64,000 bases of DNA from Globomyces pollinis-pini (lineage: Eukaryota; Chytridiomycota; Chytridiomycetes; Rhizophydiales; Globomycetaceae), in assembly GCA_025399215.1 (NCBI GenBank), contig MU621121.1, forward strand, positions 1 through 64,000, written 5' to 3'. The notes beneath the pieces were generated by a model that had not been told where the DNA came from, did not search any database, and was given only the letters and a program-made list of their open reading frames with translations. Of the stretch, positions 1 through 10,966 are shown in pieces. The position numbers and the translations under genes were made by a program. Each line of letters opens with the position of its first letter. The first letter of the stretch is position 1.

Positions 1-174
1 TGACCAAAACAGCACATACTTCCACACCGTAAGAAACTGTTTCTAACTCAAATTAGTGGACAATATATGGGAGAACGTAGAAGATCCCCTCCAAGAGATT
101 ACAGACGCTATGATCGTCGTGACCGAGATCGTCGTTCCAGATCCCGTGAACGAGAACGACGTTACCGAGATTAA
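1..174 (+). CDS. TRA2: Transformer-2-type SR splicing factor, C-terminal end (partial)
   Basis: Only the last two exons lie in the window; the RRM would be upstream. Removing a 28-nt GT..AG intron at 29-56 gives a continuous frame that reads KTAHTSTPGQYMGE, which matches the conserved Tra2 linker after the RRM (animal Tra2 has a HTPTPGIYMG-type motif). It then runs into an arginine-, aspartate- and serine-rich tail and stops at 172-174. Tra2 proteins are nuclear RNA-binding factors that recognise GAA/AGAA-type exonic enhancers and help choose splice sites. The RS tail here is short, about 35 residues. The linker match makes Tra2 a better call than a generic SR protein. The long, motif-rich gene-free stretch that follows may belong to its 3' UTR. 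Confidence 0.75.
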
Positions 175-820
175 ACAATTGCTTATAAAGAAATAAGATT
201 TTGATCCGTTTCGTATAATCCAGTATTTCAAGTTTTTCAAGCATTTTTGAACATTTTATAAAAAAAAAGATCAAGAGCAAGATATTATAAAAACTCAAGC
301 TTTCAAGAATAAGAAAAATCTATTCAAGATCGTTATGATAACATACGAATTTTTTTGAAGACTGTATAACATGTCAAGATTCATGAATTCATTCAACCTA
401 AGAAAATCAGTCTCAAGAATTTACTCAAACGTTTATTTTTAAGTTGAAATAAGAACAAAAAAGAAAATAACTGTTATTCAAGACAACGGATATCTTTAAG
501 GAAAACTGAATGTCAATACCAATTTATAAAGTATCCACTAGAAAGTCAAGACGTGAATGTGCTTCATTGAACACCACCCACTTTGTGTTTACTCTAATAA
601 ACTGTAAGTTTTTTTTTGTACAGTCATGGAATTCGTTTAGATTTTTTGGTAAGTCCGAAAAAAAATTCGGTACAAGCAAAATACAAAGTATAGATTTTAA
701 TTGTTGTTTTATACCACTTGATCATATAATACCAAAATGAATTTACAATCAAAAACCAAATACAAATTCACCAGAAAAAAAAAAGCAGATACAATTCATT
801 TGGATAAAAAAAAAAAGAGT
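175..820. other. Gene-free stretch with clustered TCAAGA motifs
   Basis: This lies between the convergent ends of the Tra2 gene and VMA5, and is long for this compact window. I found no credible gene; an open stretch at 510-740 has low-complexity, unconserved-looking sequence. The hexamer TCAAGA occurs at 271, 303, 324, 374, 413, 478 and 546, with shorter TCAAG copies at 228, 237 and 295. Intron-like sequence (GTAAG, T-run, ACAG) is present near 604. It is probably the 3' UTR and downstream region of the Tra2 gene. Confidence 0.5.
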
Positions 821-2716
821 TTAAATGATAGTATTAAGTGCAAACAACACTACAGGTGAATAATCCTTATCACCAATCAACATTTGTAAGGTTTCATCAA
901 TAGTTTCTTCGGAAATATTGTTACCCTTATCAATATAGGCATAATGTTTGTTGATGATTGTTCTCACTTTTTTTTCTTGTTTTGGTTTGGCCTAGAGATT
1001 TAGTTTAGTTTTTGTGATGTGAAGAGATAAATGAGGAATTTGAAAAATGTAATCTGAATGAGTTTTTGCATTAGATAAAATAAAAGGGCAAAGCATGGTG
1101 AGAAATTGACGTAGAAATAATACCTTGACAAGAATAGGTTGAAAATCAGGTGGAAGTCCATATCGAAGTATAGATTCAATAAACAATCTCAAGATTTTTA
1201 AATGATTCCATGATGCATAGGTTTCACTGAAATTGGCTTTACATAATCTAATCAAGGATGACTGTCATGAGTTTAAGGTAAGAGTTTGATTACCTAAGAA
1301 TTAGTATTGTGTGTAGGTGAGTTTAGTGGTATTTATTTTCATTTGAATTAAAGTGTTTGTATTTTAATTGATAGATTTTGAGTAGATTCAAGTTGCTATA
1401 AAGTGACTTACCAATTGATCCTTTTCAGCTTGTACGAGTTCCTGATATTTTTTCTTTTCATCCGACAATGCTTCTGCATTCCACTTGAAATCACGAACAA
1501 TAAATCTAATAATAAAAAAGAATGCTAAAATACTTGTGTTCTCGACATTTTGTGGTGAATTCATCGACCACTTTTTGAAAGAGGGTGACGTTAAAAAGGG
1601 CGTATTCATCATCTTCGGCAATTTTCCTATGATGAGAATATGAGTTGATTACTGCGATGAACGAGGAACCACCATTTGTGTTAGTGTTTCATATTGGTCC
1701 ACCCATTCTTTCATTGAAGCTCTATGAATTGGTAAGTCATGCGAAGAAATATGGGAAAAAGGTACGATTTTAATAAGAAAAGAGTGATATATAATTTGAA
1801 ATCCTAAGTGAATTCGGAAAGAAGTAATATAGAAAGTGATTTCCACACGAAATACCAGACAAGAAAGGGAAAGTGATTTATAGGGAGGTGAAGGATGTAA
1901 ACTAAAGTGATTTATAGCGAGGAGAAGATTGTAAACAAAATTAATTTATAGCAAGAAGGAGGTAAACAAAATTGATTTATACGACAAGAGTAAAACAGAA
2001 ACAAGATTTACGTACTTTGGAACGGCAACGATAAGGGAAGTGAGGTATTCGGAATCCAAGACAAAGTGATCTTTTTTAACGATTTCATTTAAAGATTTTA
2101 CAGACAAATTTCCACTACCAGATTAAGAAAAGAAACAATGATACGAAAGTTTTCTGTCTATTGCCACTAATTGAGATTTTGTAGCAGAATAAGCTTGTAA
2201 TTTATTTTTCATGACCGTATCTATGGTAGTAATTTCCTAGATTTCAATTTTTTTAAAATCATACATGAATGATATTATCAGCTAATTCTTTTAAAGTTTT
2301 ATCTGAACGATATTTCATTGTATTCCAAGAGAACGATTCTAAATACGAGATAATATTTTCTAAAATATTAGTATTAGATTAATGATTACTATCACTGACG
2401 CTTAATAAAGATTTCCATTGATCTAAATTATTATTTAATAGAGATTTTAAAGAATCTGAAATTTTCAATACGATATTTTCCATAGCGATATCAGCTTTAG
2501 CTAATTCATCTGATAATAAAACGAGAGAATCTAAAGTTCCAACCTTTGATTAGTATGTATTTTTTTTAGTACTTTAAAATCCGGTATGATGAAAGGGAAT
2601 AAAGTAGCGTAATCATTATTTTTAGAATCAATTTTATCTTTTAGTTTTGAAATAGTATCAGATTTAGTAGGATTAGCAGGAGCTGATATGAACCAAATAT
2701 TAGGAAGGGTCGTCAT
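821..2716 (-). CDS. VMA5: V-type proton ATPase subunit C
   Basis: Subunit C of the peripheral V1 sector, which links the stator to the membrane sector and is released when the vacuolar or endosomal proton pump is switched off. Starting at the ATG at 2714-2716, the protein opens with [20 protein letters not shown] and then has [11 protein letters not shown], both typical of the family N terminus. Further exons give [27 protein letters not shown] and [20 protein letters not shown] followed by [10 protein letters not shown]; these are the best conserved blocks of VMA5/ATP6V1C. It ends with FALNTII and a stop at 821-823. Many short introns interrupt it, so each block sits in a different frame. 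The expected length of about 380 residues fits the family. It is divergent from ATG6, sharing a 122-bp upstream region. Confidence 0.93.
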
Positions 2717-2784
2717 TTGGTAAAGTATTTTCAACCCTAGTTCCATATTAACCCTACCAAACAACAATACCACTAGTAACTACC

Positions 2785-2834
2785 AGTAGTAATAGTAACT
2801 AGAAGTAGTAATAGTAACTAGAAGTAGTAACTAA
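2785..2834. repeat. 19-bp tandem repeat in the VMA5-ATG6 shared promoter
   Basis: Two perfect copies of agtagtaatagtaactaga (2785-2803 and 2804-2822) are followed by a partial third copy to 2834. The repeat ends four bases before the ATG6 start codon. It fills about a third of the 122-bp region between the divergent VMA5 and ATG6 start codons, so it must lie in the promoter or 5' UTR of at least one of them. Confidence 0.85.
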
Positions 2835-2838
2835 AAGA

Positions 2839-4635
2839 ATGTCATTCTTTTGTCAATGTTGTGGTCAATCAATTCATTTGGTATCCTAAACAGTCATTAA
2901 TCAAAAAGTCACCTTCTTTATTATCTTCAAATATTATAAAATCAGATTTAGATTCTTTCATCATAGTAATAATAATACTTTTAATCTTAGTTGGATGGTG
3001 ATCAAAGAGCTCATTTATCTTCTCGTTTAACTATCGCAAACAGATTATTCTCTATAATATCAAATCATTCAAATTTAAATCATCCAATGTGTGATGATTG
3101 TGCTAATGAATTATTATTCAAATTAGATTCAAATTTATTAGCTTTACAAGTAAGTATTCTACTTTACTAACATTATAAAAAGAAAGAATCTATATTATAT
3201 GATAATCATTTACAATCTATTATCAATAATAATCATACAAATTCAAATTTACTGGCTTCTTTACCCGATTCCCCTACTGGTAATTTTATTATCCTATTCT
3301 TAATTACTATATTTATATCCTACTCTTAATAACTTGTTAGACTATAATTAATCAAATTAGATACAGATCTGGCATTAAACTCACTTTCAATCAATGACAT
3401 CACAAAAACAACCCCTACCACTCATACGACAACTTCTCAAAAAGATATTGATCAAGTAATCATTCATCACTAAAATAAAAGCTTATCGAAAAAGAAAAAA
3501 AAGCTTCTCAACTATTAAATTCTCTTGATCAAGAACATCAATCTCTTACAAATTCTTTAATAGCCATTCAATCAGAATTAGCCGATTTAGAAAATCAAGA
3601 ACAAGAATATTGGAAATCTCTTAATGTTTTACAAATGGACTCTTTATTACATCAACAAGATTTGGTTTCTGTTAACTTGCTCTTTGAATTTGCTCATTCT
3701 AGACTTGATACTCTTGCTAAAACTAATGTCTTTAATGACGCCTTTCGGATCTGGCATGATGGTATGTTTGATCTTTAATTTTCATTATACAACAAGTTTT
3801 ATCTCTTACTTTAAAAACACTAAAAGTGTTTATATATTCACTAAGAGTGATTATCTATTCATTCAAGAAATATTTAAAGTTATTTATATCCAAAAAAAAG
3901 TATTTACAATCATTTAAAAAATACATAATATCAATAGTCACATTTAATCATCAATAGGTCCTTTTGGAACGATAAATGGTAAACCATCCTTCTAACCTCA
4001 GGACTTCGACTGGGCAGACTTCCAAACAAAATGGTACCCAATCCTTAACTCACCTTAGGTTGAATGGCCAGAAATCAACGCCGCCATCGGACAAGGTACC
4101 CCATCTTATGAACTCACCATCAGGTATATCATACCAAAACACTAAACCAAAGGTAATCCATTCATCCGAATCAACAATAGTTGCTTTATTATTGGATACC
4201 ATAGCTAATCGAATCCCATTTACATTCAAACAATATCAAATCATACCATGTGGTAGTTTTTCTAAAATCCAAAAACTTGATGGTGATAAATCCACTCATG
4301 AACTGTATGAATTGATCATGATCACTCATAGTATAGATATGGTTCTAGCGACCTCACAGGACTTTTATTTTGGAACCGCCGTTTCGATACCGCCCTGGTA
4401 GCCCTTCTCCAATGTCTTCACCAATTAGGTGATCATGCCGAATCCCTCGATCCACGTTATAAACTACCTTATCGGTATTCCAATTATTTTTCATCATAGT
4501 ATCCATAAAGATCGAATTGGTGATTGTTCCATTCGAATGCAATTCAATCAGGATGAAGGTTGGACAAAGGCTTTGAAGTATATGTTGATTGATGTCAAAT
4601 GGATGTTGGCTTTTTGTTGTTCTCAAACTAGTTGA
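2839..4635 (+). CDS. ATG6: Beclin-1/Vps30 autophagy protein
   Basis: Core subunit of the class III PI3-kinase complexes that make PI3P for autophagosome formation and endosomal sorting. The N terminus MSFFCQCCGQSIHL and a later HPMCDDCANELL carry the paired cysteines of the family. A helical region follows, with RLDTLAKTNVFNDAFRIWHD leading into FGTING, the signature start of the evolutionarily conserved domain. Downstream exons give VEWPEINAAIGQ, ANRIPFTFKQYQIIPCGSFS and WTKALKYMLIDVKWMLAFC, the closing blocks of the BARA domain. At least eight introns are needed, several of 23-28 nt (for example 3979-4001 and 4034-4058), and one site holds three intron-like units in a row (4096-4180). The protein matches Beclin along its whole length. 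Confidence 0.95.
4096..4180 (+). other. Three abutting mini-intron units within ATG6
   Basis: Between coding AIGQ and VALLLDTIAN (contiguous in Beclin homologues) lie 85 bases. They split exactly into three GT..AG units: 4096-4123 (28 nt), 4124-4152 (29 nt) and 4153-4180 (28 nt), with no exon base between them. Units 2 and 3 together (57 nt) are in frame and open if only unit 1 is removed, so a 19-residue insertion isoform is formally possible. Confidence 0.7.
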
Positions 4636-4801
4636 TTTTATATATACTTTTTCTTGTAACTAATAAAATTGTTGTTTACGTTTATATATATCGATTGGGG
4701 ATGGTTTGCAGTACTTTCCTACTTGTAGTAAAGCTTATTTCTATATTTTCAGACAAGAGATGTAGATCATTACATGACTTGTATGAATGATAACTTCAAA
4801 C

Positions 4802-4848
4802 ATATTGATATCACCAAATGATAAATTCCAATATATTGATATCACCAA
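4802..4848. repeat. 16-bp direct repeat downstream of ATG6 and SAC1
   Basis: The sequence atattgatatcaccaa occurs at 4802-4817 and again at 4833-4848, a 31-bp period. It contains the palindromic core GATATC. It sits in the 223-bp space between the convergent stops of ATG6 (4635) and SAC1 (4859), so it falls in the 3' UTR region of one or both genes. Confidence 0.8.
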
Positions 4849-4858
4849 CGATTTTATT

Positions 4859-7180
4859 TTAAAGTATTTTAGATTCCCATTTGGAAGGTTCCCTAATTCG
4901 TTCCAATCTAGGTTTCACCAATTTCGGATACGAAACAAATTCATTTTGATTTTGAATTAATTGATATCCAGTATAACTCATGACCATTACCAACAATATG
5001 ATTTTATAAATGATTCCTGATGGTTGGTAAATGTAAATTGGAAAAATTACCGTTGGGATAGAATAGGGTCATGAGTAGAATCAAGACGGATATCATGGCA
5101 CCGATAATCACCTATACGATCAATTTTTTTTTTTAAATATTCGACATACTTTTTGGAAATTAAAGGAAATTAGATTGATAAATGGTGATTCAATACTAGA
5201 ATCAATAGTATATCGACCTAAAACAAAATCCTATACATTAAAAAAACTTTTAAAAATTGTTTTTACAAATGCATCTTGTCGAGTTCCATCCAAATAATGA
5301 TTCTTAATATAACGAACAATAGAATTCTTGGCATCCGTCAAAACTCCTATATTGGTTCGTTTTCCAGTTCCTATTTGGTCAACATTATCTTTGTACGTGT
5401 ATAATCGGTCTTTAATGCTCCCGTTCCTGAATATTGTGTACTAATGGCATCCGCATGATCAGCCCATACTATACATGAATTCAATTTTTTATTTTTACCG
5501 TTTTTAAATATAGAATAGAATTCAGTATATTTGGTTAATGATTGTCCATGTGTCAATAAATTGAGATCTATTAATTGAGTTTCAAGGGCTTTTTGAGCTA
5601 ATATCGATTGTAATACATTAGTGCGATCCAGACAATCAATACAATTAGTCCTGACTATCTATAAAAAAAAATTAAAATTACCAGTAGAAGTTTGTGGTTT
5701 AAACATGACATTGCCTTTGATAATACAATACCTAATAATAAGATAATATATAATACCCTTGATTAACAAGATCATCTTTGATTTCATCAATCAGAATAGA
5801 TATCCGATGCTATGGTAAATGATGATTTATTTTACCCATTGCATTTTACGACATTCATGATGGAAATCGAAATGAATGTAACGTAATTGTGGATCATTCA
5901 TTTGTATAGCTTGTTTAGCAAATTCATCTCCTAATGGTCCTTCATATCCAGACTATAGGTATTACAAAAATAGATAATTCACTTTGTTGATTAAGTTGAT
6001 TGCTATTTGTGGTCCATAAGTTGCAAATAATTGTCGAAAATGATATTGAAATAATTCACTCTAGAATATAAAAAAACAATCGGTATAAGTTTTACTGTAT
6101 CTTGTCGTTTTTCAATAACCAATAACGGTTTGTATTTCACTCCTACTTGTTGTTTCCAAAAAATTGGAATGGATCCTCGGATTTGAACATAAGAACGTAC
6201 AAAATCATCATGACCTTGAATGATTTGTTCAGTTTCTACAAAATTGGCTACTTTTCCATTTTCATCTATTCTAGTTGTAATTTAGTGATGTTACCAATTC
6301 CTCTTGTATGATATCGAGTTCCTGATGTTATAATACATGTTTCTAACCTGCTCGATATGGACTTCTTCGAGCTAAAAGTGCATATGAAAAAGGGGTTGTC
6401 AAAGATTTGGGTTGTAAATGAACAAATCCACATATAATTGGTAAAATAAATCTACTAAGCTACAACTATCAACTTTGAATTTCATTTACCTATAAATGAA
6501 CTATTAATAATTGAATTTGTTAATACATCATTTTCTGGATTTGATTGTGTTGATTGAATTAATTTTTCTACAAGATTTTTATTCCAAAAGAATTCATCAT
6601 TTGCCTATATATAAATCAAATAAAGAATACTCTTTTCCATAATGGTAAATTTTGATTTGTTTGAGATAATCGTTGACAAGAACTTGTTAAATCTCTTGTG
6701 TATGAAAAATAATAATCCATTGATAGTAAATGATTTATCATTTCGATATATTTCAAATCATCCAATTTCTAATATAAAGTAAGAGATTATTTTACTTGTT
6801 GTTCAGATACACGTTTTTCATTGACTTTAATGATTTTGAAAGAATCAATTTTGAATACTTCATGACCTAGTAAATTTCCAACTTTAGATTTTTTTGAGAT
6901 GACAATTAAAACAGCACCTTTTGTTTGAAAAAGACGAGTTACCAGAATGAATGGATAATAAACCAATGATTCCAAATACTACGATATGATGTTCTTGACC
7001 TAAAGTAGCAGTAGGAGGAGCTTTTAATTAATTATTAATTAAAATACCATTTAAATGTAAATTAAAAGTTTTTCTATCTAAAACAAGGGATTCTCTTTGA
7101 TAACTTGGATCCGTTAAAGTAGGTTCAAAAGTCAATAAATCATCAGATATAAATAAATTCAAGATTCCATGATTGTTCAT
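4859..7180 (-). CDS. SAC1: SAC1-type phosphoinositide phosphatase
   Basis: ER/Golgi membrane phosphatase that removes phosphate mainly from PI4P. The predicted start is [16 protein letters not shown] at 7180, followed by an exon with [20 protein letters not shown], typical of the Sac1 N-terminal domain. The catalytic block (near 5619-5650) reads [10 protein letters not shown], the CX5R(T) active site of Sac domains, and is followed by [12 protein letters not shown] and further on [20 protein letters not shown]. Two hydrophobic segments close to the C terminus ([17 protein letters not shown] and [13 protein letters not shown]) match the two-pass anchor of Sac1. Many short introns interrupt the gene. 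Its start codon lies only 45 bp from the next, divergent gene. Confidence 0.94.
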
Positions 7181-7225
7181 TACTAGGTAGTTAAAAAAGG
7201 TACGAAAAATTTCATTCTTCACTTG

Positions 7226-8962
7226 ATGCAACAAGATTGGAATCGTTCCTTTGGTGCTTTATTAATCGCATTAGAATCTTTAGTAGAAAAAACTAAATTA
7301 AATATTCAACCAGATCTATCCATCATTCAATTACCTACTAGAAAGAGAAAACATTCTTTCTCCGATCAACCAAGAAAATCTCAAAATATTGGTCAATTAT
7401 CTTCAAGATTCGCTAAAAATGTTACTATTCATTCTTCTTCTTTTCATGATAATCAATTACTATCTAATGATCAAAATATGACAGATTATTCTCAATTAAT
7501 CAATGTAACAGATTGGAATCATCTAGCTGTTAATTTACCTGATAGTATTACCTCTAATTCTTTTTATTATTAGGTCTTAAATCTCATATCTTGAAAATGA
7601 AACATTTATCTTCTTTAACAATGGATCAAGTCATGGTTGAATGGGATAATAGAAAATCTCAATTAATTTCAAATATCAATCTAATTAATACAATGCCAAA
7701 TGATTCTTATGATGATTTAAAAATCATTGTAGAAAATATTATGGAATGTAAAATCATCATCAATTTCATCTTTAATAGCTGCTCATTGGTTATGTGGAAA
7801 TGGATTTGATGAATTAAAAGTATTCAATTCTGATCTTATCTTTTTATAGTATGTCGTTCAAGAATGGAAATATTCTGAACATAAATTATCAAATATTATT
7901 AGATTTATAAGAATTATTGAAGTATTTATAATTGATTTATAAAATTAGGATATGAAATCAAATGAAATACCGAAATTAACTAGAGATTTATTTATTGATA
8001 TTGAAACGATACACTCATTTATTCAATCAAAACAAGTTTTATTTGGAGATATGTTGCGTGAAAATTGTTTGGCTTGGAGGGTTAGTTGTTTTTTGTGTAA
8101 TGAATTGTAGGTACTTGGATTTCCTGTGGATGATATTGGGACTGTCTTGCAAGGATATTCAGATAAAGTTTATAGATTAGTTTGGGATCATCTAAGTAAT
8201 GTTAATGATGCTATTGGTTCACTTGAAGAATCATTTATCTCTTGGGAAAAGGTAGAGTTTATATTCATTTGATCTATATTAAAAAAAAACACTCTATTGA
8301 TGTAAAACTTTTTTTAATTTTAATAGCCATTGTCAGTATTATTACAATCGATACAATGTGCAAGTGATTTACATCATCTATTAGGTGCTACTTCCAGTAT
8401 ATCAATATCAGTTAGAAACGCTTGTACACAATTAGCAACCATTTATATCACCAAAACATTAAATTTAATTAGAAACTTATTTTCACCATATACTCCACGA
8501 CATCAATCAAGATTTCCAGATGCAAAAGTATGTCACATTTACGAAAATTTGATTCAATTACTACAATGTGTTAGTTCATATTCTATTTCAGAAACTATCA
8601 ATGTTGAACCAATACTATCCAATAGTACTTCCACTTCTTCTTTTGGATTTTCAGAAACAAGTGGTCATGTACAACAATCAACAAAACGAATAGCAATTCC
8701 ATCCATTAATTTACCTACTGATTTATATCACCCCGTCATTGAAGCCGGTTTGGAATTATGTACATATGCTTCAAAACCACGTCCAACCGATGGAGGTTTA
8801 CAACAATTAATACTATCTTTATGTTTTAAATTCACAAAATCATTAAGTATGATTATGGAACCCGTACTTCAAATTGAACATATTAATCATGTACAAGTAA
8901 GTTAAATAGTTTTAACATCTTAGCTCTTAATTCCTGACCATATCTCTCAAATTGATAAATGA
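7226..8962 (+). CDS. Unrecognised helical protein
   Basis: I do not recognise this gene. Splicing by frame continuity gives roughly 490 residues. The start is MQQDWNRSFGALLIALES, and a basic region (RKRKHSFSDQPRKSQ) and a serine/asparagine-rich stretch follow. After a 29-nt intron (7545-7573) come helical segments such as SLTMDQVMVEWDNRKSQLI, DDIGTVLQGYSDKVYRLVWD and SVRNACTQLATIYITKTLNL. A last 27-nt intron (8897-8923) adds the tail LLIPDHISQIDK. No signal peptide or membrane segment is evident. The long amphipathic helices would suit a subunit of a tethering or cytoskeletal complex, but that is only a guess. It shares a 45-bp head-to-head promoter with SAC1. Confidence 0.65.
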
Positions 8963-9044
8963 TTAGATATTTGGCAAACTTATTTATAAAACTGATTGTA
9001 CCAAAATTCAATGTTTCGATTTACATTTTAAAAAAAGAAGCGAT

Positions 9045-10762
9045 TTATTCAGTTGAGATATGTTCGGTTTCGGTAACCTGAAATGGAAGGTCATTTCGGA
9101 ACTCCCCTTTGATGATTCGTCCGTCGGCATAAATCAATCTACCATACCCATGTTGTTGATCATCTTTAAATTCACCTTCATACATATCCTTATTGGCAAA
9201 AACAAGTTTACCAAAACCGTTATACTCATCAAATTTCCATTCCCCTTCATAGGTGGATCCAGTTGAATATTCGATTTTAGCAATTCCATGTACATAATTG
9301 TCAACAAATTCCCCTTCAAGAGTATCTCCATTTGGCCATTTTTGTTTTCCTTTACCCGTCTTTTTTCCATTGACAAATTCTCCTTCATAGATACAACCGT
9401 CTGCATAAACGTACCTACCAATTCCATGAAATGTACCATTGAGAAATTCACCATGATATGTTTCATTTGTATTTGCCAACTTAAATGTCCCTTGTCCGGT
9501 ATATATCCCATCTTTGACTTGTCCAATGAAAACTGAACCATCTTTGCTAGTGAGTTTACCAAAACCATTTGGAGAATTATTTGTAAATTCTCCTATATAG
9601 ACATCGCCGTTTGCGAAACAAAAACAACCTTGACCGGTACCAACGTTTTCTTCAAATTGCCCTTCATAAGTTGTTCCATCCAAACAAACTATTTTTCCAA
9701 ATCCATTCCTTAATCCTTCCAAAAATTCTCCTTGGTAAATTCTACCATCATTATACCACAATGTTCCAATTCCATGCGGACAATCATCCATGATATCACC
9801 TATATATACATCTCCATTTGGATAATTTATCCTACCATCACCACTCATATCACCAGAATTAAAAAAAGTCTCTAATTCTCGTCCATCGTCAAATAAAATC
9901 AATCCCATTCCATCACGTTCATCGTTATGATAATACCCTTCAAATTGGCTTGCATCCGGATAAGTTTCAATTCCTTTTCCATTCTTTTTATCATTTTGCC
10001 ATAATCCTTGATAGATTGAACCATCCACCTTGGTGTATTTACCATATCCACTTCTTTGATTTTTATTGAATTCTCCTTCATATTGATCTCCATTTGAGTA
10101 TTTATAGGTACCATGACCTTGATAATTGCCAAAGGCAAAATTACCTTCATACCATTCATCCATACCAATTTTCAGTTTACCAAACCCATGATAAAGATCC
10201 ATACAATAGTCTCCTTGATAATATTCTTCATCTGAACTTCTACTATTCATTAACTTTTCATCGTCTTGATTGTAACTATCTCTTCCAAACAAATCCATTG
10301 ACATTTCATCATTCAAATTTTCAAATCCTTCTTCATTGAAAGAATAATTCAAATCAGGAACAAATTGTTCCTTTGTTTCTGAAGAATTATCAGATTTGAT
10401 CCAAGATTCATTAAAATAACATAATTCCAATATATCATAGATTAGAGCAATTTGGGAATTGATTGCGTTCAATTGAATATCGAATTCTAAAACACTTTCC
10501 ACTTTTGTTTTTAAATCGTTTACCAAACTTGGAATTTCAATTGATAACCTACTTGTCAGTTGGAATTAAATGACTTGTTTAAGATTAAAAGACTTTCATC
10601 GTCTAAACTATCATAATCCACTATATCTTGTAGTAAGATCATTAAACTTTCCAATCGTTTTATGAATGAGTTGATTTTTGTTGATTGATTTAATGGTGTA
10701 AATTCAGATATCCAATAAGGTATAGATTGGATTATTTCATGAACCAACATTGAAGAATTCAT
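9045..10762 (-). CDS. MORN-repeat protein 1 with helical N-terminal bundle
   Basis: About 16 full MORN repeats (consensus YxGEFxxxxxxGxGxxxxxDG, period about 23 residues) fill the protein from about residue 160 to the C terminus; examples are IYQGEFLEGLRNGFGKI and VYIGEFTNNSPNGFGKL. MORN arrays form elongated beta-sheet rods used in membrane- and cytoskeleton-associated scaffolds, including axonemal proteins. The N terminus is different: an alpha-helical region with INSFIKRLESLMILLQDI, similar in layout to the second MORN protein nearby. One 26-nt intron (10549-10574) lies in this head; the repeat region is intronless. The start is the ATG at 10760-10762; an in-frame stop lies further upstream. 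It might be a flagellar protein or a signalling protein; the family alone does not decide. Confidence 0.85.
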
Positions 10763-10966
10763 AGATGATGAATTCAGCAATTGGTGAACTTGGTAAGTTT
10801 TATTAGATCATAAATATTTGGCGTGATAGAGTGACAGACGATGCACGGTCATTTTACTGATTGTCCTAATCGGAAGTGCACAGTCTTTCCCTATAATGAA
10901 ACACGGATCTGGAACAAGATTTAATAATATATTGATAATGAGTTTTATCAATGAACTATCACTTCT

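Noticed and set aside
510..740. 76-codon open frame downstream of the Tra2 gene
   Set aside because: Phenylalanine- and lysine-rich, without recognisable features, and located in the motif-rich presumed 3' UTR. AT-rich spacer of this length is often open by chance.
2839..2893. A 13-nt intron (GTATCC..ACAG) in the first ATG6 exon
   Set aside because: The next AG downstream gives a 28-nt intron that keeps the same frame and fits the size of other introns; a 13-nt spliceosomal intron is implausible.
6175..6205. tRNA B-box-like sequence on the minus strand (related to GGATTTGAAC)
   Set aside because: It lies inside SAC1 coding sequence ([11 protein letters not shown]), which explains it, and no cloverleaf can be drawn.
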